A stretch of DNA of 47,472 bases, from positions 1 to 47,472 of the forward strand of contig NZ_JADGDZ010000019.1 of the NCBI RefSeq assembly GCF_016744625.1, given 5' to 3'. Position 1 is the stretch's first letter. Each line of letters opens with the position of its first letter. Positions 9,732 to 18,285 of this stretch are shown in pieces. This DNA is from Winogradskyella sp. (GTDB lineage Bacteria; Bacteroidota; Bacteroidia; Flavobacteriales; Flavobacteriaceae). Position numbers and translations under genes: made by a program. Below the pieces are notes generated by a model that did no database searches, was not told where the DNA came from, and was given only the letters and a program-made list of their open reading frames with translations.

Positions 9732-11234
9732 TTATTTCGTTAAATTGAGTTGATACAGTTGGTCAGCAATTTTTCTGTCGTTAGACAATCTAGGAATTTT
9801 ATTCTGTCCTCCCAATTTTCCAATAGATTTCATATAAGTATGAAAGCCTCCTTTTTTAATTTTTGTGATTTTTATAGATCTTAATACTTTACCCTCAATT
9901 AAGTCTAAATAATAGCTGTTTTGTTGTTGTAATGACTGTTCTAGAGCCTCTATCAAAATTCGCTCTTCTTCTGGCTCTTCTTCAAACTCTATAAACCATT
10001 CATGGTACGGTAAACCTTCTTTAGGATTTATTTGTGGCGCAACTGTAAACTCATTTACAGAGATAGATGTGTTTTCCGTCGCTTCCCTTAAAGCTTGTTC
10101 TACTTCTTTTCCTATAACATGTTCTCCAAATGCCGAAATAAAGTGTTTTATTCTACCACTTACGATTACTCTATAGGGTTTTAATGATGTAAACTCTACA
10201 GTATCACCAATATTATATGCCCATAGACCAGCTGTAGTGGAGATAATCATTACATAATTAACACCTAACTCAACATCTGCAATAGTTATGCGCTCAGGAT
10301 TGCTATCGAAAAAACGGTCTGCTTCAACGAACTCATAAAAAATACCTGAATTTAACTGAAGTAACATCCCTTTTTCATCTTGCTTATCTTGAAATGCAAA
10401 AAAACCTTCACTAGCAGGATATAACTCAATACTGTCAACCTTTCTTCCTATTAGCTTTTCAAATTTAGCACGATAAGGTTCATAATTAACACCGCCAAAA
10501 ATGAACAAATTAAAATTCTTAAAAATATCACCAACCTTCTTATCAGTCTTTTGCATTAGTTTTTCAAAATACATCTGAACCCATGATGGAATTCCAGAAA
10601 TAATCGTCATATCTTCATTTACTGTTTCTTCAACAACAGCTTCAACTTTAGTTTCCCAATCTTCAATACAATTAGTTTCTAAACTTGGCATTCTGTTTTT
10701 TTGAAGATATTTTGGGACATAATGTGCTACAATTCCAGACAATCGACCTAGTTTAATTCCATTTTTTTCTTCTAAAATTGGACTTCCTTGAAGAAAAATC
10801 ATTTTACCATCTACAAACTTTGAATTCCCTGTTTCGTGGATGTACAGTAAAATCGCATTTCTTGCTGCTTCCACATGTGTTGGCATGCTTTCCTTAGTAA
10901 TGGGAATGTATTTTGCTCCAGATGTTGTACCAGAAGTCTTTGCAAGGTAAATCGGTTTTCCTTTCCAAAGAATATCTTCTTCACCAGCAACAACACGTTC
11001 TACATAAGGCTTTAATTCCTCATAATCTCTTATAGGAACCTTGGTCTTGAATTCTTGGTGAGATTGAATTTTACCGAAGCTATGATCTTTACCAAAAACG
11101 GTGTGTGCTGCTTCAGAAATAAGGTTTTTAAACACCTTTTGTTGTGTTTCAACTGGTCTAGATGACCATTTTTTAATGCGCTTTGCAATATATTTTGCAA
11201 AAGGTTTGGAAAGTGTGGCTTTAACTGATGGCAT
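9732..11234 (-). CDS. GH3 auxin-responsive promoter family protein (acyl-adenylate-forming enzyme)
   Basis: At 500 residues the protein is close to bacterial GH3 homologues. The ATP-binding adenylate-forming motif is TSGTTSGAKYIP beginning at residue 100, followed by ELYPASEGFFAFQD (the aromatic substrate-side motif, YxxSEG-like), VMIISTTAGLWAYNIGDTVE and the GRIKHFISAFGEHV hinge region. In plants GH3 enzymes join hormones to amino acids; bacterial members are poorly characterised, so the substrate is unknown. It is cytoplasmic with no signal peptide. Its start codon shares one base with the stop of the upstream M23 peptidase gene (TAATG), so the two proteins are made from one message with coupled translation. 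A 27-bp gap separates it from the downstream nucleosidase-like gene, so the run may continue into the polysaccharide operon. Confidence 0.92.
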   Translation of the reverse strand: MPSVKATLSKPFAKYIAKRIKKWSSRPVETQQKVFKNLISEAAHTVFGKDHSFGKIQSHQEFKTKVPIRDYEELKPYVERVVAGEEDILWKGKPIYLAKTSGTTSGAKYIPITKESMPTHVEAARNAILLYIHETGNSKFVDGKMIFLQGSPILEEKNGIKLGRLSGIVAHYVPKYLQKNRMPSLETNCIEDWETKVEAVVEETVNEDMTIISGIPSWVQMYFEKLMQKTDKKVGDIFKNFNLFIFGGVNYEPYRAKFEKLIGRKVDSIELYPASEGFFAFQDKQDEKGMLLQLNSGIFYEFVEADRFFDSNPERITIADVELGVNYVMIISTTAGLWAYNIGDTVEFTSLKPYRVIVSGRIKHFISAFGEHVIGKEVEQALREATENTSISVNEFTVAPQINPKEGLPYHEWFIEFEEEPEEERILIEALEQSLQQQNSYYLDLIEGKVLRSIKITKIKKGGFHTYMKSIGKLGGQNKIPRLSNDRKIADQLYQLNLTK

Positions 11235-12103
11235 TATTGAAAGTCGATAAAATTAGTTGGATTCACTGGGTAGCCCTTACTCCAAAGTTCGAAATGCAAA
11301 TGTGGCCCTGTGCTTAATTCTCCCGTATTACCAGACATAGCTATAACTTCACCCGCTTTTACTAAATCTCCTTGGGTTTTAGTAATTGCGGAATTGTGCT
11401 TATATACGGAAATTAATTCTTGGTTATGCTCTATAATAACTACATAACCTGTTTCTACTGTCCATTCGGCAAATATCACTGTACCATCTGCAGTAGCTTT
11501 TACAGGTGTGTTTATTGCAATGACAACATCCACAGCAAAGTGTTTTTCTTCAATATTATACCCTTCTGAAATCGTCCCATTAACTGGTGGAAATAGTACA
11601 TAATTAGATCTATCTCCAGCAGATTCAAAAAGATTATATTTATCCTCCTTTTCTACCTTTTCTCTAAGTAGTGAATCTTCCTTATTAGTTTTAACCTGCA
11701 GAATATCTATATCATTCTGTGTCGCTGCTATTATAGAGTCTCTATTAAAATCTACTGTTGCCACATCACCTGTTAATACTTTTCTTATAGAAGCATAATA
11801 ACTCTTGTTAAGTTCTAACTCACGAACCAACGAATCTGTTTTGTAGTTCAATATAGTAGCTTCTTTCTTCAACTTCGCGGAAGAATAGCCTGGTATATAT
11901 TCTCGCAACGGAGTATAAGCAATCAGTAAAATAGTCAAAACAACAAGACAAATTGCAGAAATTGATGTTAGTATAAAGACGTTAAGGCGTGTCAATTTAA
12001 TCGCAAATCGCTCTTCAAAAGTATCCTCGTTTAAGATAACTAAACGGTACTTATGAAGTAACTTTTTAGCAAACTTCTTTTCTTTTTTTTTCTCTTTTGC
12101 CAT
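11234..12103 (-). CDS. M23 family metallopeptidase, membrane anchored
   Basis: I choose the ATG at 12101-12103 (MAKEKKKEKK); an upstream TTG is possible but unneeded. The 289-residue protein has a very basic cytoplasmic N-terminus, one membrane helix (about 43-63), a coiled-coil segment (about 75-150) and a C-terminal LytM/M23 domain. Zinc ligands are visible as KHFAVD (His188, Asp192) and HLHFE (His268, His270); the family's HxGxD has Ala instead of Gly. All ligands are present, so it is probably an active peptidoglycan endopeptidase, though a regulatory EnvC-like role is possible. It is translationally coupled to the GH3 gene by one shared base. A -7-like element lies directly upstream and would give a nearly leaderless message. 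Confidence 0.93.
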   Translation of the reverse strand: MAKEKKKEKKFAKKLLHKYRLVILNEDTFEERFAIKLTRLNVFILTSISAICLVVLTILLIAYTPLREYIPGYSSAKLKKEATILNYKTDSLVRELELNKSYYASIRKVLTGDVATVDFNRDSIIAATQNDIDILQVKTNKEDSLLREKVEKEDKYNLFESAGDRSNYVLFPPVNGTISEGYNIEEKHFAVDVVIAINTPVKATADGTVIFAEWTVETGYVVIIEHNQELISVYKHNSAITKTQGDLVKAGEVIAMSGNTGELSTGPHLHFELWSKGYPVNPTNFIDFQ

Positions 12104-12108
12104 CAAAA

Positions 12109-12116
12109 CAAAATTA
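12109..12116 (-). promoter_or_regulatory. -7 promoter element for the M23/GH3 operon
   Basis: On the minus strand the octamer reads TAATTTTG, matching the Bacteroidota sigma-A -7 consensus TAnnTTTG. It sits 5 bp upstream of the ATG, so the transcript would start at or next to the start codon. No matching -33 TTTG was found at the right distance, so this is a moderate call. Confidence 0.45.
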
Positions 12117-12190
12117 GTTAAAATAGTGAAATACCATAATGATAACCTCCTAAAGTTGATTTAACAACGCCATTATTAAACTATAATTAC

Positions 12191-12198
12191 TAACTTTG
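12191..12198 (+). promoter_or_regulatory. -7 promoter element for tatA
   Basis: The octamer TAACTTTG matches the Bacteroidota -7 consensus TAnnTTTG and lies 18 bp before the tatA start codon in a divergent gap of 113 bp. No good -33 partner is visible. Confidence 0.55.
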
Positions 12199-12216
12199 TA
12201 GTCTAAATTAAAAATT

Positions 12217-12399
12217 ATGAGTTTAAACATTGTCCCGTTAGCAATTGGAGCGCCTCAGGTAATTCTTATTGTGGTAGTTGTTTTGTTACTTTTTGGAGGA
12301 AGAAAAATCCCAGAATTAATGAGAGGTTTAGGAAGTGGAATTAAGGAATTTAAAGACGCGAGTAAAGACGAATCAACTGATAGCAAAGAAAAAGAATAA
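12217..12399 (+). CDS. tatA: Twin-arginine translocase subunit TatA/TatE
   Basis: This short protein of 60 residues forms the pore-building element of the Tat pathway, which exports folded proteins. It has one N-terminal membrane helix (about residues 11-26), then the family hinge [20 protein letters not shown] (26-45), an amphipathic helix, and an acidic-basic tail. The length is typical. The FGG-K-P pattern is diagnostic of TatA/E. tatB and tatC are not in the window. It is a plus-strand single gene between minus-strand operons and ends at a strong hairpin terminator. Tat function beside an M23 peptidase may be coincidental. Confidence 0.96.
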   Translation: MSLNIVPLAIGAPQVILIVVVVLLLFGGRKIPELMRGLGSGIKEFKDASKDESTDSKEKE

Positions 12400-12420
12400 A
12401 ACCTTTTTGTAACAACATAA

Positions 12421-12451
12421 AAAAAGCCAACTTTTATAAAGTTGGCTTTTT
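12421..12451. terminator. Bidirectional intrinsic terminator between tatA and DUF4837 gene
   Basis: A perfect 14-bp stem (AAAAAGCCAACTTT against its complement) with a 3-nt loop lies between the convergent genes; T runs flank both sides, so it can end transcription from both strands. Confidence 0.92.
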
Positions 12452-12453
12452 TG

Positions 12454-13431
12454 TTATTTTATAATTATAGATTTAATCATGGATTCTAGCTCAAAAACAT
12501 AATCTCGCTTTTCTAGTGATGGTGCATAAACGTAACCATCTGCAACTAAATAACGATTATTAATTTTATCTTCAATAGCATAGGTTATAAATGGTCCTGC
12601 CATTGTAAAGCCATTCATTCTCCATATACCTCTAACCTCATAAGCTGGCTTGTTGTCTATTATTGTATTAAATAAAGCTGGTGCATAATCGCCTTGTACC
12701 TCCATAAAAATACCGTCTTCACCAGGTATTTTAGTCTTAGTAATTCCATTTCTCATTTTAACAAAGTCTACAACTGTACTATCTCCTTTAGAAATTGTTT
12801 CTAATGGTACTTCGTATATCATCAATTCTATGGTTTTAGAATTACTAAGATTTTTTCTAAGCCAGAAAAAATCATCACTCGGTTTAAATATTTTATATGC
12901 AGAAGGTATATTAATAGTAAACCCAAGTTTATTTTCCATTTCTTCATCTGCTAACAATGATAAACCTATTCGTCTTTGCTTCTCTTTAACCTCCTCTTTA
13001 TTAAAAGCATCAACTATTTTATCTTTATTTTCTTTAAGTTGATCAATAATATCTTGGTTTGTTTTTCCTCCAATAACAGCTACAGTTTGTGGTTTAGCAA
13101 AAGCCTCGTTTACAATTTTAGTTGTTGAGGCAATGTTACCTTTTTCAATTTTAAGTACAATTCTACTTCTAGTAGCAAAACCATCAAATACCTGAGGTGG
13201 AATTTGACGCATACTAAATAACGGCTCATCAACAGGTAAACCATTTAAAGGAGCTGCAAAAATATCTCTGATACTCTCACCTACACTGCCTTCCCAGAGT
13301 TGATTATCAACGACTACAGAAATACTGTTTAAATTTCCATTTGATGCAGGAAGATATATACTATTATCCTCTTTTTTTTCGCCACATGCCAATATCAATA
13401 CACAAAATAATACAGAATATAAAGCTCTCAT
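12454..13431 (-). CDS. DUF4837 family lipoprotein
   Basis: The 325-residue protein starts with a lipoprotein signal (MRALYSVLFCVLILACGEKK, lipid Cys at residue 16). The body contains VVVDNQLWEGSVGESIRDIF followed by LPQDEPLF-like LPVDEPLFSMRQIPP, the pattern I associate with DUF4837, a Bacteroidota-specific family. The second half, with FFWLRKNLSN and the YVFELESMIKS end, is also family-like. Function is unknown; location is probably periplasmic, inner- or outer-membrane anchored. It is transcribed with and just downstream of the lytic transglycosylase gene (24 bp gap), which hints at an envelope role. Confidence 0.82.
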   Translation of the reverse strand: MRALYSVLFCVLILACGEKKEDNSIYLPASNGNLNSISVVVDNQLWEGSVGESIRDIFAAPLNGLPVDEPLFSMRQIPPQVFDGFATRSRIVLKIEKGNIASTTKIVNEAFAKPQTVAVIGGKTNQDIIDQLKENKDKIVDAFNKEEVKEKQRRIGLSLLADEEMENKLGFTINIPSAYKIFKPSDDFFWLRKNLSNSKTIELMIYEVPLETISKGDSTVVDFVKMRNGITKTKIPGEDGIFMEVQGDYAPALFNTIIDNKPAYEVRGIWRMNGFTMAGPFITYAIEDKINNRYLVADGYVYAPSLEKRDYVFELESMIKSIIIK

Positions 13432-13455
13432 AAGTTTAGGTTTTTGTTGGTTTAT

Positions 13456-15015
13456 TTATTTAGACACCACAAGTGTCATTCCTATTTTGAGTTTACTACT
13501 ACTAATATCGTTCCAATCTTTAATATTTTGAACAGAAACACCAGAAAATTTTTGAGCAATACTCCAAAGTGAATCGCCAGGCTTTACTTTATAGGTTTTT
13601 TTACCAGTTGTATTCACTACTTTTTTAACAGATTGTGACGATGAAGATGTGCTTGGGTTTCTTGGGTAAATGGTTAAACGTTGTCCTATTTTTAAGTTGT
13701 TGCTTCTAAGACCATTCCAGCGTTTTATTTGACTCACACGTACGCCATATTTTCTTGCAATTTTCCCTAGATAATCACCATTTCTCACGCGATATCTAAC
13801 CTTGGTATCCGCATTAAATATTTGTGGCAAAGGCTTTTCACGCTTATTAAACTCAGCGTTGGCGAAAGCATATATCTTATCCTCATTAGCAGCGAAAACA
13901 CCAACAGCTTCCCTTGGTAATCGTAACACATAGGTTTTCCCTTCTACCTTTGGAATAATATCTAATTTATATGATGGATTTAAAAACTGTAATTCCTCAA
14001 TTTTAACTCCTGTAGTTTCTGCTACCTGATCTAAAGTAATCATTTGCTTTACATGGATAGTGTCAGTTTGAATATTCTGAAATGCTGGTCGTTCTGGTTT
14101 AAAACCATGCTCTTCTGCAAATTCAAAAATGTACATCGTTGCTAAAAAAGCTGGAACATAGCCTGCAGTTTCTCTTGGCAAATTCTGACGTATGTTCCAA
14201 TAGTTTTTATAACCGCCAGAACGTCTAATCGCTTTATTTACGTTTCCTGGCCCAGAGTTGTAAGCGGCTAATGCTAAATCCCAATCACCAAATATTCTAT
14301 ATAAACGCGATAAATATTGTGCTGCTGCAGTTGTAGATCTTATTGGATCACTGCGTTCATCAACATAACTACTTACATCTAATTTATACTCCTTACCTGT
14401 AGCAAACATAAATTGCCATAAACCCGTTGCTCCTACTCTAGATCGTGCTCTTGGCTTTAAAGCCGATTCTACAATAGACAAATACTTCATCTCTAATGGA
14501 ATGTTGTAATTATCAAATTCTTGCTCAAACATCGGGAAATAGAAATGACTTAATCCCATTAAGCGTTCCATAGAAGTTCGTCTGTGTTTAAGATAACCTT
14601 TAATAACATTTTCTAAAGACGAATTATATTCTACATTAAAAGGTGTTCTAGCATTTAAGCGTTTTAATCTTGCCTTTAAGGTATCAGTTGTAAGTTGCGG
14701 ATAGTTTACAGGTTCATATGTAAGTTCTGAAACTGATTTATAAATAGTATCAAAAAGCGAAGTGCTATAAAGTTCATTTAACCACTTTTGATCTAATTCT
14801 GCAGCCTCTGGTAAATCATGAAGGCTTTTAATCCCTAAAGAATCAACTTCAGCGGGAATGACTTTTTTTGGAACGATTAGTTTACCATCAATTACCGAGT
14901 CATTAACCTTTATTGGCCTAACCTCTGTTTTTATAATGCTGTCAGTTTTCGTTTGAGAAAACCCACAAAACACAGCCATACAAAGTAAAGCAGATAAAAT
15001 TGTCTTAACTGTCAT
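13456..15015 (-). CDS. MltD-like lytic transglycosylase with LysM repeats
   Basis: I choose the ATG at 15013-15015 because it gives a clean signal peptide (MTVKTILSALLCMAVFCGFS) and clears the pgk gene; a longer frame from 15096 would overlap pgk and hide the signal. The 519-residue protein has an SLT domain with the catalytic Glu in YLSIVESALKP (Glu183), then GATGLWQFM and AAYNSGPGNVNKAI, all hallmarks of family 1 transglycosylases. The C-terminus has two good LysM modules (RNGDYLGKIARKYGV and KPGDSLWSIAQKF) and a weaker third one before them. It cuts peptidoglycan glycan strands in the periplasm. It follows pgk after a 61-bp gap and precedes the DUF4837 gene. Confidence 0.93.
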   Translation of the reverse strand: MTVKTILSALLCMAVFCGFSQTKTDSIIKTEVRPIKVNDSVIDGKLIVPKKVIPAEVDSLGIKSLHDLPEAAELDQKWLNELYSTSLFDTIYKSVSELTYEPVNYPQLTTDTLKARLKRLNARTPFNVEYNSSLENVIKGYLKHRRTSMERLMGLSHFYFPMFEQEFDNYNIPLEMKYLSIVESALKPRARSRVGATGLWQFMFATGKEYKLDVSSYVDERSDPIRSTTAAAQYLSRLYRIFGDWDLALAAYNSGPGNVNKAIRRSGGYKNYWNIRQNLPRETAGYVPAFLATMYIFEFAEEHGFKPERPAFQNIQTDTIHVKQMITLDQVAETTGVKIEELQFLNPSYKLDIIPKVEGKTYVLRLPREAVGVFAANEDKIYAFANAEFNKREKPLPQIFNADTKVRYRVRNGDYLGKIARKYGVRVSQIKRWNGLRSNNLKIGQRLTIYPRNPSTSSSSQSVKKVVNTTGKKTYKVKPGDSLWSIAQKFSGVSVQNIKDWNDISSSKLKIGMTLVVSK

Positions 15016-15076
15016 AAATCTAATTTGATGTTTTGTTTTAAACGCTAATAGTCCTAAAATAGTGTTTTTTAGAGTT

Positions 15077-16264
15077 TTAGTCCAAAATTGCTGCAATTCC
15101 TGGTAAAGTTTTACCCTCTAAACTTTCTAGCATAGCTCCACCACCAGTACTAACATAACTCACTTTGTTTTCAAAACCGAATTGTTTTACTGCGGCAACA
15201 GAATCACCTCCACCAACAAGTGAGAAAGCTCCATTTTTAGTTGAGTTTGCAATAGAATCTCCTAAAGTAATTGTTCCTTTTGCGAAGTTTTCCATTTCAA
15301 AAACTCCAAGAGGTCCATTCCAAAGAATCGTTTTACATTCATTGGCAACAGTATCAAAATTTGCTAAAGATTTTGGTCCAGCATCTAAACCTTGCCAACC
15401 ATCAGGAATATGATTTACATCTACAATTTGCGTATTTGCATCATTACTAAAAGCATCAGCAGCAACAACATCTACTGGAATGTGAATTTTCACACCCTTA
15501 GCTTCTGCTTGTTTCATTATATCTAAAGCTAATTCCATTTTGTCGTCTTCACAAATAGAATCTCCTATACTTCCCCCTTGTGCTTTAACAAAGGTAAATG
15601 TCATTCCGCCTCCAATAATCAAATGGTCAACTTTATCTAAAATATTTTCTATTACTGTAATTTTTGAAGACACCTTTGCTCCTCCAAGCACAGCTAAAAC
15701 AGGCTTTTCACCATCTTCCATTACCTTTTTAATACTTTCAATTTCTTTAGCTAATAAACTTCCAAAGCATTTATTTTCTGGGAAAAACTCAGCAACAATT
15801 GTAGTAGACGCGTGTGCTCTATGCGCTGTTCCAAATGCGTCATTCACATAAATATCACCTAACTTAGATAACTGCTCCGCAAAGGTTTTATCTCCTTTTT
15901 TCTCTTCCTCATGAAAACGTAAGTTTTCTAGCAATAAAATTTCTCCCGCTTGTAAAGCATTTGCTTTTTCCTCTGCTTCTTCACCAACACAGTTAGACGC
16001 AAATTTCACTTCTACACCTAAAATATCTTCAATTTTATTTATAATGTGTTTTAAAGAAAACTCATCCTGTACACCTTTAGGTCTTCCTAAATGAGACATT
16101 AAAACACAACTTCCTCCATCTTCTAATATTTTAATAATTGTCGGTTTTGCAGACATAATTCTTGTAGTATCTGTGACTTCGAAATTATTATTTAATGGCA
16201 CGTTGAAATCGACACGGATTAGTGCTTTTTTATCTTGAAAGTTGAAATCGTTTAAGGTCTTCAT
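15077..16264 (-). CDS. pgk: Phosphoglycerate kinase
   Basis: Pgk interconverts 1,3-bisphosphoglycerate and 3-phosphoglycerate with ADP/ATP in glycolysis. I choose the ATG at 16262-16264 ([20 protein letters not shown]), which gives 395 residues, the standard length; a 14-codon upstream extension has no homology to the family. Hallmarks are RVDFNVPL near the N-terminus, [35 protein letters not shown], and the nucleotide-binding GGGDSVAAV near the C-terminus. The gene is cytoplasmic housekeeping and is followed by envelope genes on the same strand. Confidence 0.98.
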   Translation of the reverse strand: MKTLNDFNFQDKKALIRVDFNVPLNNNFEVTDTTRIMSAKPTIIKILEDGGSCVLMSHLGRPKGVQDEFSLKHIINKIEDILGVEVKFASNCVGEEAEEKANALQAGEILLLENLRFHEEEKKGDKTFAEQLSKLGDIYVNDAFGTAHRAHASTTIVAEFFPENKCFGSLLAKEIESIKKVMEDGEKPVLAVLGGAKVSSKITVIENILDKVDHLIIGGGMTFTFVKAQGGSIGDSICEDDKMELALDIMKQAEAKGVKIHIPVDVVAADAFSNDANTQIVDVNHIPDGWQGLDAGPKSLANFDTVANECKTILWNGPLGVFEMENFAKGTITLGDSIANSTKNGAFSLVGGGDSVAAVKQFGFENKVSYVSTGGGAMLESLEGKTLPGIAAILD

Positions 16265-16303
16265 GAGTGTAAAATAGGTGTGAAATTTATTTATTTTGAT
16301 GAA

Positions 16304-16311
16304 CAAATATA
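16304..16311 (-). promoter_or_regulatory. -7 promoter element for pgk
   Basis: The minus strand reads TATATTTG, fitting TAnnTTTG, 39 bp before the pgk ATG. A clear -33 element is not seen. Confidence 0.5.
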
Positions 16312-16338
16312 AAGATTAGAAAGGATAAAAAAATTACA

Positions 16339-16346
16339 TAGTTTTG
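16339..16346 (+). promoter_or_regulatory. -7 promoter element for holB
   Basis: The octamer TAGTTTTG fits TAnnTTTG and ends 4 bp before the holB ATG, so the transcript would begin within or just before the start codon (leaderless or nearly so). No good -33 partner was found. Confidence 0.45.
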
Positions 16347-16350
16347 CTTT

Positions 16351-17508
16351 ATGTTATTTTCTGAAGTTTTAGGACAAAAACACATCAAAAACCACCTCAC
16401 AACTAGTGTTGATGCTGGCAGAATTGCGCATGCACAATTATTTGTTGGACCAGAAGGTTCTGGTACGCTACCTATGGCTTTAGCCTATGCTCAATATATT
16501 TTATGCGGCAACTCTAATGGCGAAAATACTGGAGGAAATGACTCTTGTAATCTAAAGTTTAAAACTATTGCGCATCCAGATCTTCATTTTGCATTTCCTG
16601 TTACTACCAGTGATAAAGTAAAAAGTAAGCCTGTTTCCAGTTTTTATTTAGAAGAATGGAGACAACTTATAGATCAGCAGCCTTATGGTAATTTATTTGA
16701 TTGGTATAAACTTTTAGGTGTTGATAATAAACAAGGACAAATTGGTGTGGATGAAGCTTTACAAATTGTAAAATCATTAGCACTTAAATCTTACGAAGGT
16801 GGTCATAAAGTAATGCTCATTTGGATGGCTGAAAAAATGAATACAGCTTCTGCAAATAAGCTTTTAAAATTAATCGAAGAGCCACCAGAAAAAACGGTTT
16901 TTATTCTTATTGCAGAAGACGAAGAGCAGATTATAAATACAATTAGGTCTCGATGTCAAGTTTTGCATTTCCCTCCCTTAGCAGAAGATGCTATTACAGA
17001 GGCTTTAGTAAATAAATACCATATTGAAACTTCTGTTGCCACGAAAATTGCACACCAAGCTAATGGTAATTTTAATAAAGCTTGTGATTTAATATATCAA
17101 GATAGTGAAGACATTCAGTTTGAAAAATGGTTTATACTTTGGGTAAGATCTGCTTTTAAGGCAAAAGGCAATAAGAGTGCTATTCACGATTTAATTTCGT
17201 GGTCCGAAGAAATCGCTAAGACAGGACGAGAAACGCAAAAGAAGTTTTTAGGTTTTTGCTTAAACTATTTTAGACAAGCGCTACTCATGAATTATAAGGC
17301 AAACGACCTAGTTTACTTAGAGCCAAAAACTGAAGATTTTAAACTTGAAAAATTCGCTCCTTTTGTTCATGATTCTAACATTTTAGATATTTCTAATGAG
17401 CTACAAGATGCTATTTATCATATAGAACGCAACGGAAACTCTAAGATTATTCTTACAGATTTATCAATTAAACTAACGCGTTTATTACATAAAAAAAGCC
17501 AAGCGTAA
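16351..17508 (+). CDS. holB: DNA polymerase III delta-prime subunit
   Basis: This clamp-loader subunit helps load the sliding clamp. The 385-residue protein starts with LFSEVLGQKHIKNHLTTSVD and has the AAA+ fold with a degenerate P-loop, GPEGSGTLPMA (33-43), where the ATP-binding Lys is missing; delta-prime subunits usually do not hydrolyse ATP. MNTASANKLLKLIEEPPEKT and TIRSRCQVLHFPPL are strong family signatures (the SRC arginine-finger motif is intact). The zinc-binding Cys cluster seen in many homologues is reduced to two cysteines (Cys52 and Cys66 region). The gene ends in a hairpin that overlaps its own stop codon. Confidence 0.93.
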   Translation: MLFSEVLGQKHIKNHLTTSVDAGRIAHAQLFVGPEGSGTLPMALAYAQYILCGNSNGENTGGNDSCNLKFKTIAHPDLHFAFPVTTSDKVKSKPVSSFYLEEWRQLIDQQPYGNLFDWYKLLGVDNKQGQIGVDEALQIVKSLALKSYEGGHKVMLIWMAEKMNTASANKLLKLIEEPPEKTVFILIAEDEEQIINTIRSRCQVLHFPPLAEDAITEALVNKYHIETSVATKIAHQANGNFNKACDLIYQDSEDIQFEKWFILWVRSAFKAKGNKSAIHDLISWSEEIAKTGRETQKKFLGFCLNYFRQALLMNYKANDLVYLEPKTEDFKLEKFAPFVHDSNILDISNELQDAIYHIERNGNSKIILTDLSIKLTRLLHKKSQA

Positions 17509-17537
17509 GCTCGGCTCTAATTTCTTTATTAAAGAAA
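17497..17537. terminator. Two short hairpins at the end of holB
   Basis: The first hairpin, AGCCAAGC-GTAA-GCTCGGCT with one mismatch, overlaps the holB stop codon (17497-17516). The second is a 7-bp AT-rich stem TTTCTTT/AAAGAAA (17521-17537). They lie between convergent genes and probably end transcription from both sides; the second one is weak. Confidence 0.6.
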
Positions 17538-17539
17538 GA

Positions 17540-18073
17540 TTACTCTTCAGTCTTAACCTCTTCCTTTTTGTCTCCTTTATTTAAAGATGCCAAAATAGTA
17601 TCCGTAATATCTGTTGCGTCAGCTCCGTATAAAACGCTTCCTGCTTCATTTGCTCCTAAGATAAAGGTATAACCATTAGTTTTACCGTAATCTTTTATAA
17701 ACGCTTTTACTTCTTTCACTAAAGTATCAATTTGTTTTTGACCTTCTGCCTGAAGTGCTTTTTCTTCATTACCTATTTGGTAATCTTGCATTTGTTTTTT
17801 CTGAAGTAATACATTGTACTCTTCTTCTGCCTTTTTCTGATTCATTTTAGCAGCACGTCCCTGAAACAATTGTGCTTCCATTTGAATAGCTTGATTTAAA
17901 CTATCTGCTTTTTTATTAAAAGCTTCAATCTTTGTTTTAAACTTTGCCTCAAACTCTACTTTCTTGTTAAATTCGTTTACCACTTTTGTATTATCTACAA
18001 ACGCGATTTTTTGTTGTTGCTGACAAGATGAAAAAGTTACCAAAACAACTAATGCGATAATTATGTTTCTCAT
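17540..18073 (-). CDS. OmpH/Skp-like periplasmic chaperone, lipoprotein form
   Basis: The 177-residue protein starts with a lipoprotein signal (MRNIIIALVVLVTFSSCQQQ, lipid Cys17), then KIAFVDNTKVVNEF, the conserved N-terminal strand of the Skp/OmpH family, a long helical coiled-coil (about 35-125), and GYTFILGANEAGSVLYG, the returning strand. Skp-type proteins hold unfolded outer-membrane proteins in the periplasm. The lipidated form with a highly charged C-terminus (KGDKKEEVKTEE) differs from soluble E. coli Skp. No bamA gene is nearby, so this is a stand-alone copy. It has a -7-like element (TACATTTG, minus strand) at 18098-18105. Confidence 0.88.
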   Translation of the reverse strand: MRNIIIALVVLVTFSSCQQQQKIAFVDNTKVVNEFNKKVEFEAKFKTKIEAFNKKADSLNQAIQMEAQLFQGRAAKMNQKKAEEEYNVLLQKKQMQDYQIGNEEKALQAEGQKQIDTLVKEVKAFIKDYGKTNGYTFILGANEAGSVLYGADATDITDTILASLNKGDKKEEVKTEE

Positions 18074-18285
18074 GATTATATTCTAATTAAATTTTTGCAA
18101 ATGTATAAAAGTTAATCTGAGATTTAACCAATTTTTATACTATTAATAAAATCTATGATGATTGAAAGGTGTTATTTTAAAAAACTATGAAGAACAAGTT
18201 CAAATAAAGCATTTTAAGCGCCTTTCTTTTTTCTTGTTTATGATTGGGTGTTTTGTTGTCTAACTAAAGAATAACGATTCTCGTA

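Noticed and set aside
12104..12106. TTG start for the M23 peptidase
   Set aside because: The ATG one codon downstream is sufficient and more usual.
15016..15096. Longer start for the lytic transglycosylase
   Set aside because: It would overlap pgk and place 27 residues before a good signal peptide.
18164..18226. Inverted repeat GAAAGGTG/CGCCTTTC with a T run in the 212-bp gap between methyltransferase and OmpH genes
   Set aside because: The arms are 8 bp with one mismatch and 47 nt apart; too weak to call a small RNA or terminator.
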